Shown: positions 26,461 through 34,970 of the stretch, one piece after another
Position numbering within the stretch: position 1 is the stretch's first letter
Layout of the letters: each line of letters begins with the position of its first letter
Assembly (NCBI GenBank): GCA_028710415.1
Contig: JAQTUE010000003.1
Span: 1-64,000, forward strand
Direction of reading: 5' to 3'
Length of the DNA: 64,000 nt
Origin: Paludibacter sp.
GTDB taxonomy: Bacteria; Bacteroidota; Bacteroidia; Bacteroidales; Paludibacteraceae
Position numbers and translations under genes: made by a program
Notes under the pieces: generated by a model
Database searches by the model: none
Told to the model about the DNA's origin: nothing
The model's input: only the letters and a program-made list of their open reading frames with translations

Positions 26461-26495
26461 AAAAGGACTTCCAAATATTTGGAAGTCTTTTTTTT
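26461..26495 (+). terminator. Terminator after the small protein
   Basis: GACTTCCAAAT pairs with ATTTGGAAGTC, with A-run before and T8 after; it follows the stop codon immediately. Confidence 0.9.
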
Positions 26496-26497
26496 GT

Positions 26498-26505
26498 TAT
26501 ATTTG
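26498..26505 (+). promoter_or_regulatory. -7 box for rpe
   Basis: TATATTTG, an exact TAnnTTTG match, just behind the terminator. Transcription from here would carry the inverted repeat below in the rpe leader (about 190 nt). Confidence 0.5.
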
Positions 26506-26521
26506 CAGGATAAAAAAAATC

Positions 26522-26662
26522 ACCACATTAGGCACAATAAAACACAATAGATCTTTTTTCAACAAGAGAAATCAGATGGTTGATGATAAATAGTATTTCA
26601 GTTGTTTTACTATTGTGATATTAACTTTGAATATTTATTGTGTACTATTGTGCCTAATGTGG
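26522..26662. repeat. Inverted repeat in the rpe leader
   Basis: The left arm ACCACATTAGGCACAATA followed by ACACAATA (26522-26550) matches the reverse complement of the right arm (about 26632-26662), where the same two words recur. Within both arms the word NACAATA repeats at 10-bp spacing. It could fold in the rpe mRNA or be a small mobile relic. Confidence 0.75.
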
Positions 26663-26701
26663 TTCGTTTTCTATAATACACTCCACTGTATCCAATAAAT
26701 T

Positions 26702-27352
26702 ATGAAAAAAATAATATCTCCATCTTTATTATCCGCCGATTTCGGGAACCTGCAGGCAGCCTGTGAAATGATTAATGCCAGTGAAGCGGAATGGCTGCAT
26801 TTCGACGTGATGGATGGAACCTTTGTGCCGAATATATCCTTTGGTTTCCCGGTGCTTGAAGCTGCCAAGAAGTATTGCAAAAAGCCCCTGGATGTGCATT
26901 TGATGATTGTACATCCTGAAAAATATGTTTCGCGTTTTGCAAAGGCAGGTGCTGATATCCTTACTTTTCACTACGAAACAACTGAAAATCCGCTTGAAGT
27001 AATTGAACTGATCAAAGCAGAAGGAATAAAAGTAGGGATCACCATTAATCCGGATGTTCCGGTGAGTGTGCTGGAGCCATTTGTCGATAAAGTTGATTTG
27101 GTGCTGTTGATGACTGTGTTTGCCGGCTATGGCGGGCAGCAGTTTATTGAAGCGAGTTATGAACGCATTGCCGAGTTGAAAGAAATCATAAAAAAGAAAC
27201 AAGCAAAGTGTATTATTGAAGTTGACGGTGGAGTAAACGTGCAGAATGCTGCGAAACTTTTTGAAAGTGGCGTGAATGTGCTGGTTGCCGGAAGTGCTGT
27301 ATTTAATACCCCTAATCCCATAGAGACGATACACAGTATGTTAAACACCTAG
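26702..27352 (+). CDS. rpe: Ribulose-phosphate 3-epimerase
   Basis: A 216-residue TIM-barrel epimerase that interconverts D-ribulose 5-phosphate and D-xylulose 5-phosphate in the cytosol. Signatures are ISPSLLSADFGNL, HFDVMDGTFVPNISFG with the catalytic Asp, LDVHLMIVHPEKY, MTVFAGYGGQQFI and IEVDGGVN with the second catalytic Asp. The length is normal. It links the arabinose and xylose routes of this window to the pentose phosphate pathway. It is 3 bp from comEC, so both are on one transcript. Confidence 0.97.
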   Translation: MKKIISPSLLSADFGNLQAACEMINASEAEWLHFDVMDGTFVPNISFGFPVLEAAKKYCKKPLDVHLMIVHPEKYVSRFAKAGADILTFHYETTENPLEVIELIKAEGIKVGITINPDVPVSVLEPFVDKVDLVLLMTVFAGYGGQQFIEASYERIAELKEIIKKKQAKCIIEVDGGVNVQNAAKLFESGVNVLVAGSAVFNTPNPIETIHSMLNT

Positions 27353-27355
27353 CAT

Positions 27356-29413
27356 ATGGAATTTTTGCAACGAACCCCGTTTTTTCGTTTGTTGCTCCCG
27401 TTCATTGTTGGTATAATTTTATATCAATATGTGGAGTTAATTCACGGGGTAGTTTATGCAATGTTAGGATTGTCAGTCCTGTTGTTAGTTGTATCGTTTC
27501 TATTTCGTACACCTGTATTACAATTTAAATTCCGTTGGCTGTTTGGCTGCGGGATTTTTGTTTTTATGCTCTCTCTGGGCTATCTGTTATCCACGGAGCG
27601 GGAAAAGGAAAATGTTTTTGATTCTCTGCACCAAAAAGGGATTTACCAGGTGGAGCTAATAGCTGCTCCGGTTGAAAAGGCAAAATCATTCCTTTGCAAG
27701 GTGGATGTGTTTAGGTTCTATGATACTTCGTGGAAGCCTGCCTGTGGGAAAGCCATCCTTTACATTCAAAAAGACAAGGCGGCTTCAACACTTAGGTTTG
27801 GTGACCGCTTGTTGATGGACGCAGAATTTGCACCTCCTGACAGGGCGCTGAATCCGGATGGTTTTGATTATGCTGCATACCTGAAGCGGCAAGGGGTAGG
27901 AGCGACCTGTTATATCCCTTCCGGTACATGGATGATGGCAGATAAGAATACTTCGTTTTCAATTCCCAGGACAGCCGATAATTGCCGGAAATACCTGTTG
28001 GATATTTACCGAAAATTCCATATTCAGGGGAATGAGTTTGCAGCTTTGGCGGCCCTCACGTTTGGGTATACCGACGATTTAAATCCTGACTTACGAGCCA
28101 GCTACACGGCAACAGGTGTGGTACATATCCTTTCGGTGAGTGGGATGCATGTAGGGATAATTTATGTTGTGATTGTTTTCCTGTTGGGTTTTATGAATAG
28201 ATCGCAACGCCAAAAGGTATTCAGGGCTGTAATTATCATGTTATTTCTATGGGCTTATGCATTTCTTTCCGGATTATCCTTGCCTGTGATCCGGGCTTCC
28301 CTCATGTTTTCATTTATCTCAGTAGCTGACTGCTTTGAGCGAAAATCGCAGATTTACAATACAATTTTTATGTCCATGCTTGCCATGTTACTTGTGAATC
28401 CTGCCAGTTTGTATGATGTTGGATTTCAGTTGAGCTATGCAGCTGTATTGAGCATTATTTTCTTTAAGCCGATCCTGGATAAACTTTATAGGCCTGAAAC
28501 CAGGACAACGCGATTTGTCTGGACCATGTTTACAGTTTCCCTGGCAGCCCAGGTAGGTACCACACCCTTCACCTTGTATTATTTCCAGCAGTTTCCGAAT
28601 TACTTCCTGCTTACCAATTTCATAGCCATTCCGCTTTCTACAATTATCATTTACCTGGCCATCGGGTTATTATTTGTATCCTTTGTTCCCTATTTGTCTG
28701 TGGGTGCAGGGTTCCTGTTGAATAAAGCTGTCTGGTTGTTGAACGTTGTGATTGCTACCATTCAGGATTTACCTTATTCTGTATCTCCAGTTTCGTTGGA
28801 TATCAGGCAATCATTGGTTTTGTTTCTGGCAATCTTTTGCCTGTCAGGGTATTATTTCAGTCGGAAGTTTACACCATTGGCAGTGGGACTGTCATGCTTG
28901 TTAACAGCCAGCCTGTTCAGCTTAGAGGTAAATTATCATACCCTGACCACCAAACGTATGATTGTCTATGCGGGTCAGAAAAACACGCATGTGAGCTTTA
29001 TTAACCGGAATCAGAATACCGTTTTTACGACTGACTCCGTTGAGTTGGAGAGACTGGCGAAGGCCTATTGGCGGAACCAGAAACTTGAACAACCAGTGTT
29101 TGTCCGGAATAATAACTGGTTCAGTGATGGTTTCGCCTGTTATGAAGGTTCCAGGGTATTGGTATTAACGCAGGAACTGTTGAAGAAAACTACAACCGGA
29201 ATGCCCCTCGAACTTGATTACCTGATCATCGGCAATCATTTAAAGCCCCGGATAGAACAAATCCTGGAATGTGTGCATCCCCGAAAAATAATAGTAGATA
29301 AAAGTATCTCGCGATGGTACACCGAAAATATCAGGCAATGCTGCCAGAAGCGGAGTATTGGATTTTACCCGGTAGCGGAACAGGGTGCTTATATCCTGAA
29401 TATTAAAGATTAA
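27356..29413 (+). CDS. ComEC/Rec2-family DNA uptake channel-like protein
   Basis: A 685-residue membrane protein. N-terminal helices and a DUF4131-like domain (about 30-190) precede the Competence domain (about 220-500) with the hallmark HILSVSGMHVGIIY and further helices. The C-terminal part (about 525-685) is where a metallo-beta-lactamase-like domain sits in long ComEC proteins, but the metal motif HxHxDH is missing. The family moves single-stranded DNA across the inner membrane in competent bacteria; transport function here is only inferred. It follows rpe by 3 bp. Confidence 0.88.
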   Translation: MEFLQRTPFFRLLLPFIVGIILYQYVELIHGVVYAMLGLSVLLLVVSFLFRTPVLQFKFRWLFGCGIFVFMLSLGYLLSTEREKENVFDSLHQKGIYQVELIAAPVEKAKSFLCKVDVFRFYDTSWKPACGKAILYIQKDKAASTLRFGDRLLMDAEFAPPDRALNPDGFDYAAYLKRQGVGATCYIPSGTWMMADKNTSFSIPRTADNCRKYLLDIYRKFHIQGNEFAALAALTFGYTDDLNPDLRASYTATGVVHILSVSGMHVGIIYVVIVFLLGFMNRSQRQKVFRAVIIMLFLWAYAFLSGLSLPVIRASLMFSFISVADCFERKSQIYNTIFMSMLAMLLVNPASLYDVGFQLSYAAVLSIIFFKPILDKLYRPETRTTRFVWTMFTVSLAAQVGTTPFTLYYFQQFPNYFLLTNFIAIPLSTIIIYLAIGLLFVSFVPYLSVGAGFLLNKAVWLLNVVIATIQDLPYSVSPVSLDIRQSLVLFLAIFCLSGYYFSRKFTPLAVGLSCLLTASLFSLEVNYHTLTTKRMIVYAGQKNTHVSFINRNQNTVFTTDSVELERLAKAYWRNQKLEQPVFVRNNNWFSDGFACYEGSRVLVLTQELLKKTTTGMPLELDYLIIGNHLKPRIEQILECVHPRKIIVDKSISRWYTENIRQCCQKRSIGFYPVAEQGAYILNIKD

Positions 29414-29455
29414 CTTTGTAAAACTTAAATTACTCTCAAAATCGTATTTTTTTGC

Positions 29456-29463
29456 TACTTTTG
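29456..29463 (+). promoter_or_regulatory. -7 box before the DHH gene
   Basis: TACTTTTG followed by CATTC, an exact TAnnTTTG match, 30 bp before the start codon. Confidence 0.6.
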
Positions 29464-29485
29464 CATTCAAATTAAAACCTGACAT

Positions 29486-30511
29486 ATGATTTCGAAAATT
29501 ATAGCTGAGGAACTTATCTCCAAGGTAAAAAAAGCCATTGATGGTGTTGACAAAATAGTTATTGTGGCTCATGTAGGCCCTGATGGAGATGCTATTGGAT
29601 CATCGCTTGCCTTGTGGCATTATTTGATGACAATAGATAAGGAGCCGGTAGTGATTGTTCCAAATCCATTCCCTGAATTCCTGTCGTGGATGCCTGGGTC
29701 GGAATGTATCCTTAATTATGATGATCATAAGGAAAAGTCGGATGAACTGATTGCAGCTGCTGAACTGATATTTACGCTGGATTTTAATACGGCAAGCCGC
29801 ATGGGCAAAATGGCAGATGCAATTATTCAGGCACCTGCCGATAAGATATTGGTAGACCATCATTTAAATCCGGATACTTTCGCAAAAGTAAGGGTGTCCT
29901 ATCCCGAGATATCTTCGACAAGCGAGTTGATATTCCGGTTGATATGCCGCATGGGTGATTTTTCAATGATCAACCTGGCTTGCGCAGAATGTATCTATAC
30001 GGGCATGATGACCGATACGGGAGGTTTTACCTATAATTCAACAAATCAGGAAATATATATCATTATCGCCGAATTAATCAAGCTCGGCGTGGATAAGGAC
30101 GATATTTACCGAAAAGTTTTCAATACCTATTCGGTTGATCGGTTGCGGTTGATGGGTTTTTGTTTGTATCATAAAATGAAAGTGTACCCTGAATACCGTG
30201 CAGCATTGATTACTTTAACCGGAAAAGAATTGTACCAGTTTAATTATACGAATGGTGATGCCGAGGGTTTTGTAAATATCCCGCTTTCGATAGCAGGGGT
30301 TGATTTCTCAGTCTTTATGCGTGAAGATACCGATAAGATCAAGATCTCATTTCGTTCGCAAGGTACTTTCCCTGCAAACAAAGTGGCGGCAGATCTGTTT
30401 AACGGTGGTGGGCATTTAAATGCTGCGGGTGGCGAAAGCTATCTCTCGTTGGAAGACTCGGTTAAGAAATTTGAAGATGCATTGCCGGAATACAAAGATT
30501 TTTTGGAATAG
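29486..30511 (+). CDS. DHH/DHHA1 phosphoesterase (NrnA-like)
   Basis: A 341-residue cytosolic phosphoesterase. The DHH domain has AHVGPDGDAIGSSLAL, FTLDFN and the name-giving VDHHLNPD, with MMTDTGGFTYN as the next metal site; the DHHA1 domain ends with FNGGGHLNAAGGES. Members of this group (NrnA/YtqI) degrade short RNA oligomers and remove phosphate from 3'-phosphoadenosine 5'-phosphate; some cleave cyclic di-nucleotide products such as pApA. Which of these applies cannot be told from the sequence. It has its own promoter and is followed by a repeat element. Confidence 0.92.
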   Translation: MISKIIAEELISKVKKAIDGVDKIVIVAHVGPDGDAIGSSLALWHYLMTIDKEPVVIVPNPFPEFLSWMPGSECILNYDDHKEKSDELIAAAELIFTLDFNTASRMGKMADAIIQAPADKILVDHHLNPDTFAKVRVSYPEISSTSELIFRLICRMGDFSMINLACAECIYTGMMTDTGGFTYNSTNQEIYIIIAELIKLGVDKDDIYRKVFNTYSVDRLRLMGFCLYHKMKVYPEYRAALITLTGKELYQFNYTNGDAEGFVNIPLSIAGVDFSVFMREDTDKIKISFRSQGTFPANKVAADLFNGGGHLNAAGGESYLSLEDSVKKFEDALPEYKDFLE

Positions 30512-30512
30512 T

Positions 30513-30604
30513 TAACCCAAACCCCTAAAGGGGATTTAAGAAAAGTAACTATTAATTAGAATATTATTCACATTAATTTAATTCCCCTTTAGGGGTTAGG
30601 GGTT
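30513..30604. repeat. CCCCTAAAGGGG-bounded element, copy 1
   Basis: The left end (ACCCCTAAAGGGG) and right end (CCCCTTTAGGGGTTAGGGG) are inverted copies about 50 bp apart. The right end finishes directly at the apgM ATG, so it supplies the leader and the region of the ribosome binding site. Confidence 0.85.
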
Positions 30605-31810
30605 ATGAAATATATCATTATACTTGGCGATGGCATGGCAGATGAGCCCATAGCTTCATTGGGAAATAAAACAACGCTGCAGGCGGCGAATACACCAAAT
30701 ATTGACAAAATAGCTGCATTGGGAAGAAACGGATTACTGGATACCATTCCAAAAGGTTTTTTGCCCGGGAGTGAAATTGCCAACCTTAGTGTTCTTGGGT
30801 ACGATTTGAACAAGGTGTTCGAAGGACGTGGTTCACTGGAGGCGGCAAGCATGGGCGTGGTGATTGAACCCGGTGAAATGGCCATGCGGTGCAACCTGAT
30901 TTGTATTGAAGATGGAAAGATAAAGAATCACTCGGCCGGGCATATCAGCAATGAAGAAGCCCACGAACTGATTCTTTTTTTACAGGATGAACTGGGATCT
31001 GATGGGGTGAATTTCTTTCCCGGAGTGTCCTACCGTCATTTATTTAAAATGAAAGGGGGTAATAAACACCTTGACTGCACACCTCCACACGATGTTCCCG
31101 GAACACCGTTTACCGATGTCATGATCCTGGCAGAGACACCCGAAGCGGAAGATACTGCAGATTTTCTGAATGACCTGACTTTGAGGTCGCAGGAGCTGCT
31201 TGAGAATCATCCTGTGAACCTAAAGCGTGCTGCTGCCGGCAAGGATAAAGCCAACAGCATCTGGCTATGGTCGCCCGGATACAAACCTGAAATGAAGACA
31301 TTGCTCGAAACGTATCATTTGAAAAGTGGTGCAGTGATTTCTGCTGTTGATTTGATTAAAGGGATAGGAGTCTATGCAGGGCTGGAAGTCATTGAAGTGG
31401 AAGGAGCAACCGGGTTGTACAATACCAATTACGAAGGGAAAGCGCAGGCGGCTATTGATGCTTTGAGGACGAATGATTTTGTGTACCTGCATATCGAAGC
31501 CAGCGATGAAGCCGGGCACGAAGGAAATGTAGACTTGAAAATAAAAACAATTGAATACCTGGATTACCGGGTAGTAAAACCTATCTTCGAAGAAGTATCT
31601 ACCTGGGAAGAACCGGTTACGATTGCCATATTGCCCGATCATCCGACACCCTGTGTGTATAAAACGCATACCAAGTCACCGGTGCCGTTTATCATTTACA
31701 AGCCGGGTGTAATAGCTGATGATGTGACTGTCTATGATGAATTTGCAGCTGAGACTGGGAGTTATGGATTGTTGAAGGGAGCCGAGTTTATGAAGGAACT
31801 GATAGGTTAA
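30605..31810 (+). CDS. apgM: ApgM-type phosphoglycerate mutase / probable homoserine kinase
   Basis: A 401-residue protein of the alkaline phosphatase superfamily in the archaeal-type, cofactor-independent phosphoglycerate mutase group. Metal-site motifs are visible: ILGDGMADEP, the Ser region PGSEIANLSVLGYD, HIEASDEAGHEGN and LPDHPTPC followed by KTH. The neighbour thrC lies downstream, with only a zinc ribbon gene between, an order common in Bacteroidota that otherwise lack thrB. This group has been proposed to phosphorylate homoserine, so the gene may supply the ThrB step of threonine synthesis. I favour that from context; mutase activity is the alternative. Confidence 0.85.
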   Translation: MKYIIILGDGMADEPIASLGNKTTLQAANTPNIDKIAALGRNGLLDTIPKGFLPGSEIANLSVLGYDLNKVFEGRGSLEAASMGVVIEPGEMAMRCNLICIEDGKIKNHSAGHISNEEAHELILFLQDELGSDGVNFFPGVSYRHLFKMKGGNKHLDCTPPHDVPGTPFTDVMILAETPEAEDTADFLNDLTLRSQELLENHPVNLKRAAAGKDKANSIWLWSPGYKPEMKTLLETYHLKSGAVISAVDLIKGIGVYAGLEVIEVEGATGLYNTNYEGKAQAAIDALRTNDFVYLHIEASDEAGHEGNVDLKIKTIEYLDYRVVKPIFEEVSTWEEPVTIAILPDHPTPCVYKTHTKSPVPFIIYKPGVIADDVTVYDEFAAETGSYGLLKGAEFMKELIG

Positions 31811-31849
31811 ATCTTTACTTGCTAGTATCAATCATAAAAAACTTGTATT

Positions 31850-32110
31850 ATGGAATCACCAAACAAATTCTGCCAAAGTTGCGGAATGCCCATGAAAAAA
31901 GATCCACTGCATGGTGGGACTAATTCTGACGGAACCCAGAGTGAAATGTATTGCAGTTATTGTTACCAAAACGGGACGTATACCTTTACAGGTACCGTTG
32001 AAGAAATGCAGGAATATTGTAAAGGTAAAATGGTTGAACAAGGCTCTCCCAAGTGGATGGCCTGGTTGTTCACCCGGGGAATGAGTCGTCTGGAAAGATG
32101 GAGGAAATAA
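31850..32110 (+). CDS. Putative zinc ribbon domain protein
   Basis: An 86-residue protein with the pattern CQSCGMPM near the start and YCSYCYQNG at residues 35-43, the two CxxC pairs of the 'putative zinc ribbon' family (PF12674), followed by FTGTVEEMQEYC. These small proteins are common and uncharacterised; a role in binding nucleic acid or protein is only inferred. It lies between apgM and thrC and is bounded downstream by a repeat element. Confidence 0.85.
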   Translation: MESPNKFCQSCGMPMKKDPLHGGTNSDGTQSEMYCSYCYQNGTYTFTGTVEEMQEYCKGKMVEQGSPKWMAWLFTRGMSRLERWRK

Positions 32111-32112
32111 TA

Positions 32113-32227
32113 CCACCCCTAACCCCTAAAGGGGAATTTTCAGAGTGCACTTTTCAAACATATTGAAGTTTAAATTTATTATTAAGATCATTATAACTAA
32201 CAAAATGCCCCTTTAGGGGTTAGGGGT
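32113..32227. repeat. CCCCTAAAGGGG-bounded element, copy 2
   Basis: The left end ACCCCTAACCCCTAAAGGGG and the right end CCCCTTTAGGGGTTAGGGG are inverted copies, with about 70 bp of AT-rich sequence between. The right end stops 2 bp before the thrC ATG. Confidence 0.88.
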
Positions 32228-32229
32228 CA

Positions 32230-33537
32230 ATGAAATATTACAGTACCAACAAAAAAGTAAGTGGCGTGAGTTTACAGGACGCCGTTGTGAAAGGCCTGGC
32301 CGAAGATAAAGGCCTGTTTATGCCTGATTCCATTAAGGTCTTGCCACAGACATTCTTTGATAATATTGAAAACCTTTCGTTTCAGGAAATGGCCTATACC
32401 GTTGCGGAAGCATTCTTTGGTGATGATGTAGAAGCGGAAGCATTAAAGAAAATAGTGTATAATACGCTGAACTTTGATGTTCCGTTAGTATATGTTGCCG
32501 ATAATATTTATAGCCTTGAATTGTACCATGGACCTACCCTGGCATTTAAAGATGTAGGTGGTAGGTTTATGTCTCGTTTGCTGAATTATTTCATACAGAA
32601 GGAAAGTAAAACAAATGTCAATGTGCTGGTGGCTACTTCGGGTGATACCGGTAGTGCTGTCGCAAACGGGTTCCTGGGTGTGGAAGGTATTCATGTCTAT
32701 GTCCTGTATCCAAAAGGACTGGTAAGTCCGATTCAGGAATGCCAGTTTACTACTTTAGGGCAGAATATCACAGCTCTGGAAGTGGATGGTACTTTTGATG
32801 ATTGCCAGGCTCTGGTAAAATCGGCATTTATGGATGCAGAACTGAATGCTGCCATGAAACTCACTTCAGCTAATTCAATCAATGTTGCCCGCTTCCTGCC
32901 ACAATCATTTTATTATTTCTATGCTTATGCCCAATTGAAAAAGTTAGGCAAGGAAGAAAATTTGGTCATGTGTGTCCCAAGTGGCAACTTCGGAAATATC
33001 ACCGGAGGGCTTTTTGCTAAACGAATGGGATTACCCGTAAAACGATTTATTGCAGCCAATAACCGGAATGATATTTTCCTTCAATACCTTCAATCGGGTG
33101 TATACAAACCACGTCCTTCGGTATCTACCATTGCCAATGCCATGGATGTAGGCGATCCAAGTAACTTTGCACGTGTCCTGGACCTCTTTGATGGGTCGCA
33201 TGACGCCATTGTATCGGAAATAAGCGGCGTGAGCTATAACGATCTTCAAATAGCCGAAACATTGAAAGCCTGTTACGCTGAAACCGGTTATTTACTCGAT
33301 CCCCATGGTGCATGTGGCTACAGGGCTTTGAAAGAAGGACTGGAAGCTAATGAAACAGGGGTATTCCTGGAAACAGCACATCCTGCCAAGTTCCTGGAAA
33401 CAGTGGAGAATATCATTGGTGAGAAAGTTGAGATTCCAATGAAGTTACAGGAATTTATGAAGGGAGAAAAGAAAAGTTTGCCTTTAACCAAAGATTTTGA
33501 ATCGTTCAAAAGTTATCTGTTAAGCCTGAAAGCTTAA
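32230..33537 (+). CDS. thrC: Threonine synthase
   Basis: A 435-residue PLP enzyme that converts O-phosphohomoserine to threonine. It starts MKYYSTNKKVSGVSLQDAV, carries the PLP lysine in LAFKDVGGRFMSRLL, the phosphate-binding loop ATSGDTGSAVA, and VPSGNFGNITGG. The length and order fit the fungal/Gram-negative type. No thrA or thrB is in the window, so the upstream apgM-like gene is the natural partner. The start codon follows directly on a CCCCTAAAGGGG element, without a clear Shine-Dalgarno site. Confidence 0.96.
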   Translation: MKYYSTNKKVSGVSLQDAVVKGLAEDKGLFMPDSIKVLPQTFFDNIENLSFQEMAYTVAEAFFGDDVEAEALKKIVYNTLNFDVPLVYVADNIYSLELYHGPTLAFKDVGGRFMSRLLNYFIQKESKTNVNVLVATSGDTGSAVANGFLGVEGIHVYVLYPKGLVSPIQECQFTTLGQNITALEVDGTFDDCQALVKSAFMDAELNAAMKLTSANSINVARFLPQSFYYFYAYAQLKKLGKEENLVMCVPSGNFGNITGGLFAKRMGLPVKRFIAANNRNDIFLQYLQSGVYKPRPSVSTIANAMDVGDPSNFARVLDLFDGSHDAIVSEISGVSYNDLQIAETLKACYAETGYLLDPHGACGYRALKEGLEANETGVFLETAHPAKFLETVENIIGEKVEIPMKLQEFMKGEKKSLPLTKDFESFKSYLLSLKA

Positions 33538-33557
33538 TGACAGATCATATAATACAG

Positions 33558-33596
33558 AAAATCCACACTTGAATTGAAACAGGTGTGGATTTTTTT
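33558..33596 (+). terminator. Terminator of thrC
   Basis: AAATCCACAC pairs with GTGTGGATTT around a loop of about 13 bp, followed by T6. Confidence 0.85.
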
Positions 33597-33656
33597 ATGT
33601 CTTTAATATCTATTTAGAAGAAGCTGACTTATACTAATAGTTAGAATCAGAAAGAT

Positions 33657-34289
33657 TCAATGCACCAATTTAAACAAGGTGTCAATTTTCAGGTTGAACA
33701 TTGAGTCCTTTTTAAAGTTGATGAAGGAGCCCTTATCACCAATACGATTCATGAAGTCGGGCCAGTCCATATTCCATGGGTCCGTCTTTCTACCCGGGGC
33801 AATATCACTGTGACGAAGGACATATTTTATGGTGTAGCGGCTTTGAATGTCTTTTACAAGCGCTGTAAGTGATTGTATTTGTAATTCTGTTGGTGATGTG
33901 CCAATTGAATCAACGAGCTCAATGCCAATGGAGCATAAGTTTACTCCCTGGCTGCCATCCGGCAAGTTGCTTTGCCCTGCATGGAATGATATGTTTTTTT
34001 CCTGAACCAGTTGGTATATGTTGCCTTCCCGTCCTATTACATAATGTGAACTGACACGATAACGCGAAAATTGTTTGATAATCAGGTTAATGTCATAAAT
34101 GTCACCACCCATGGCGTTGTACACTGAATGGACAATGATGGTATTGATATTTCTCAATGGAGTAGACCGCATTCCAAAACTCACCGTTTTATCGATAATG
34201 TTTAGTTTGGTCTGGCTACTGGCAGCTGAAAAGTTTAGTACGAACAATAAACTAATAATTGCAATTCGAATGTTACGATTCAGATTCAT
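33657..34289 (-). CDS. Exported N-acetylmuramoyl-L-alanine amidase
   Basis: A 210-residue amidase of the Amidase_2/PGRP type that cleaves the bond between muramic acid and the peptide in cell wall. A signal peptide (about residues 1-26, ending SAASSQ) is followed by the zinc-binding His in IIVHSV, a middle VSSHYVIGREGNIYQLVQE, HAGQSN, and RHSDIAPGRKTDPW with the second His and the catalytic Lys region. It stands 2 bp after the lipoprotein gene upstream, so both are likely co-transcribed. Confidence 0.92.
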   Translation of the reverse strand: MNLNRNIRIAIISLLFVLNFSAASSQTKLNIIDKTVSFGMRSTPLRNINTIIVHSVYNAMGGDIYDINLIIKQFSRYRVSSHYVIGREGNIYQLVQEKNISFHAGQSNLPDGSQGVNLCSIGIELVDSIGTSPTELQIQSLTALVKDIQSRYTIKYVLRHSDIAPGRKTDPWNMDWPDFMNRIGDKGSFINFKKDSMFNLKIDTLFKLVH

Positions 34290-34291
34290 TA

Positions 34292-34885
34292 TTATATTTC
34301 AAAAAGTCCTTTCACCTTTTTTAGTGAGTATCCCTTAAACTTAAATGTAGCTTCCTTTGGTCCAAAATAGAAGCGGAATGACAGCTCTTTTGTGTTTAAC
34401 AGTGAGTTCTTAATCTCCGGAGTAAGCCTGACAATCAGTTTGTCCTCATACCAATCGTAGTTGTTTGATTTGGAGGTCGATTCAGTTTTTACCCTGACAC
34501 TGTCTTTTACTGTAGTAGTGGTAGAACTGGTTTCATGTTTTGTTTTAAACTCTGTGCCTTCACTTTCAATTTCCAGTTCGTAACTTTTACCGTCAGCCCT
34601 TACATAACATTTCGGTTCCATATTAAAGCTGGTTGTAGAGCGTGAAATGACAAAATAAACATTTGAAGTTTCGCCGGTTGCGGAAGTGATGCGCTCAAAT
34701 ATGATATTCGCATTCTGAACCGGTGACAGTTGCATGTATTCGGCAGGCATCAACGTTATTTCAAAAATGCTCTTTTTTGTATTTTTAAAATCATCCAGGG
34801 TAGTGATGTATGGACTAAATAAAAGGGCACAACTACTTAAAGAAAGACAAATAACTACGATCAGAATGGAAATACGTGCTTTCAT
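34292..34885 (-). CDS. Lipoprotein of unknown function
   Basis: A 197-residue protein with a lipoprotein signal, LSLSSC with Cys18 as the lipid site, so it sits in the periplasm or outer membrane. The mature part is beta-rich with a Thr/Ser-rich charged middle (HETSSTTTTVKDSVRVK) and a Phe-rich end (SFRFYFGPKEATFKFKGYSLKK). I do not recognise a family. It precedes the amidase gene with a 2-bp gap, which suggests a role linked to the envelope. Confidence 0.65.
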   Translation of the reverse strand: MKARISILIVVICLSLSSCALLFSPYITTLDDFKNTKKSIFEITLMPAEYMQLSPVQNANIIFERITSATGETSNVYFVISRSTTSFNMEPKCYVRADGKSYELEIESEGTEFKTKHETSSTTTTVKDSVRVKTESTSKSNNYDWYEDKLIVRLTPEIKNSLLNTKELSFRFYFGPKEATFKFKGYSLKKVKGLFEI

Positions 34886-34970
34886 AACGTTAGTTTTATT
34901 TTATTGATTACAAAATTAACAAAATAAATAGATTAATAATCACATTGTCCTGAATATAATATATTTATTT

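Noticed and set aside
27356..29413. ComEC as a truncated pseudogene
   Set aside because: The C-terminal domain lacks metal residues but the frame is intact and ends naturally; such forms may be normal in this group.
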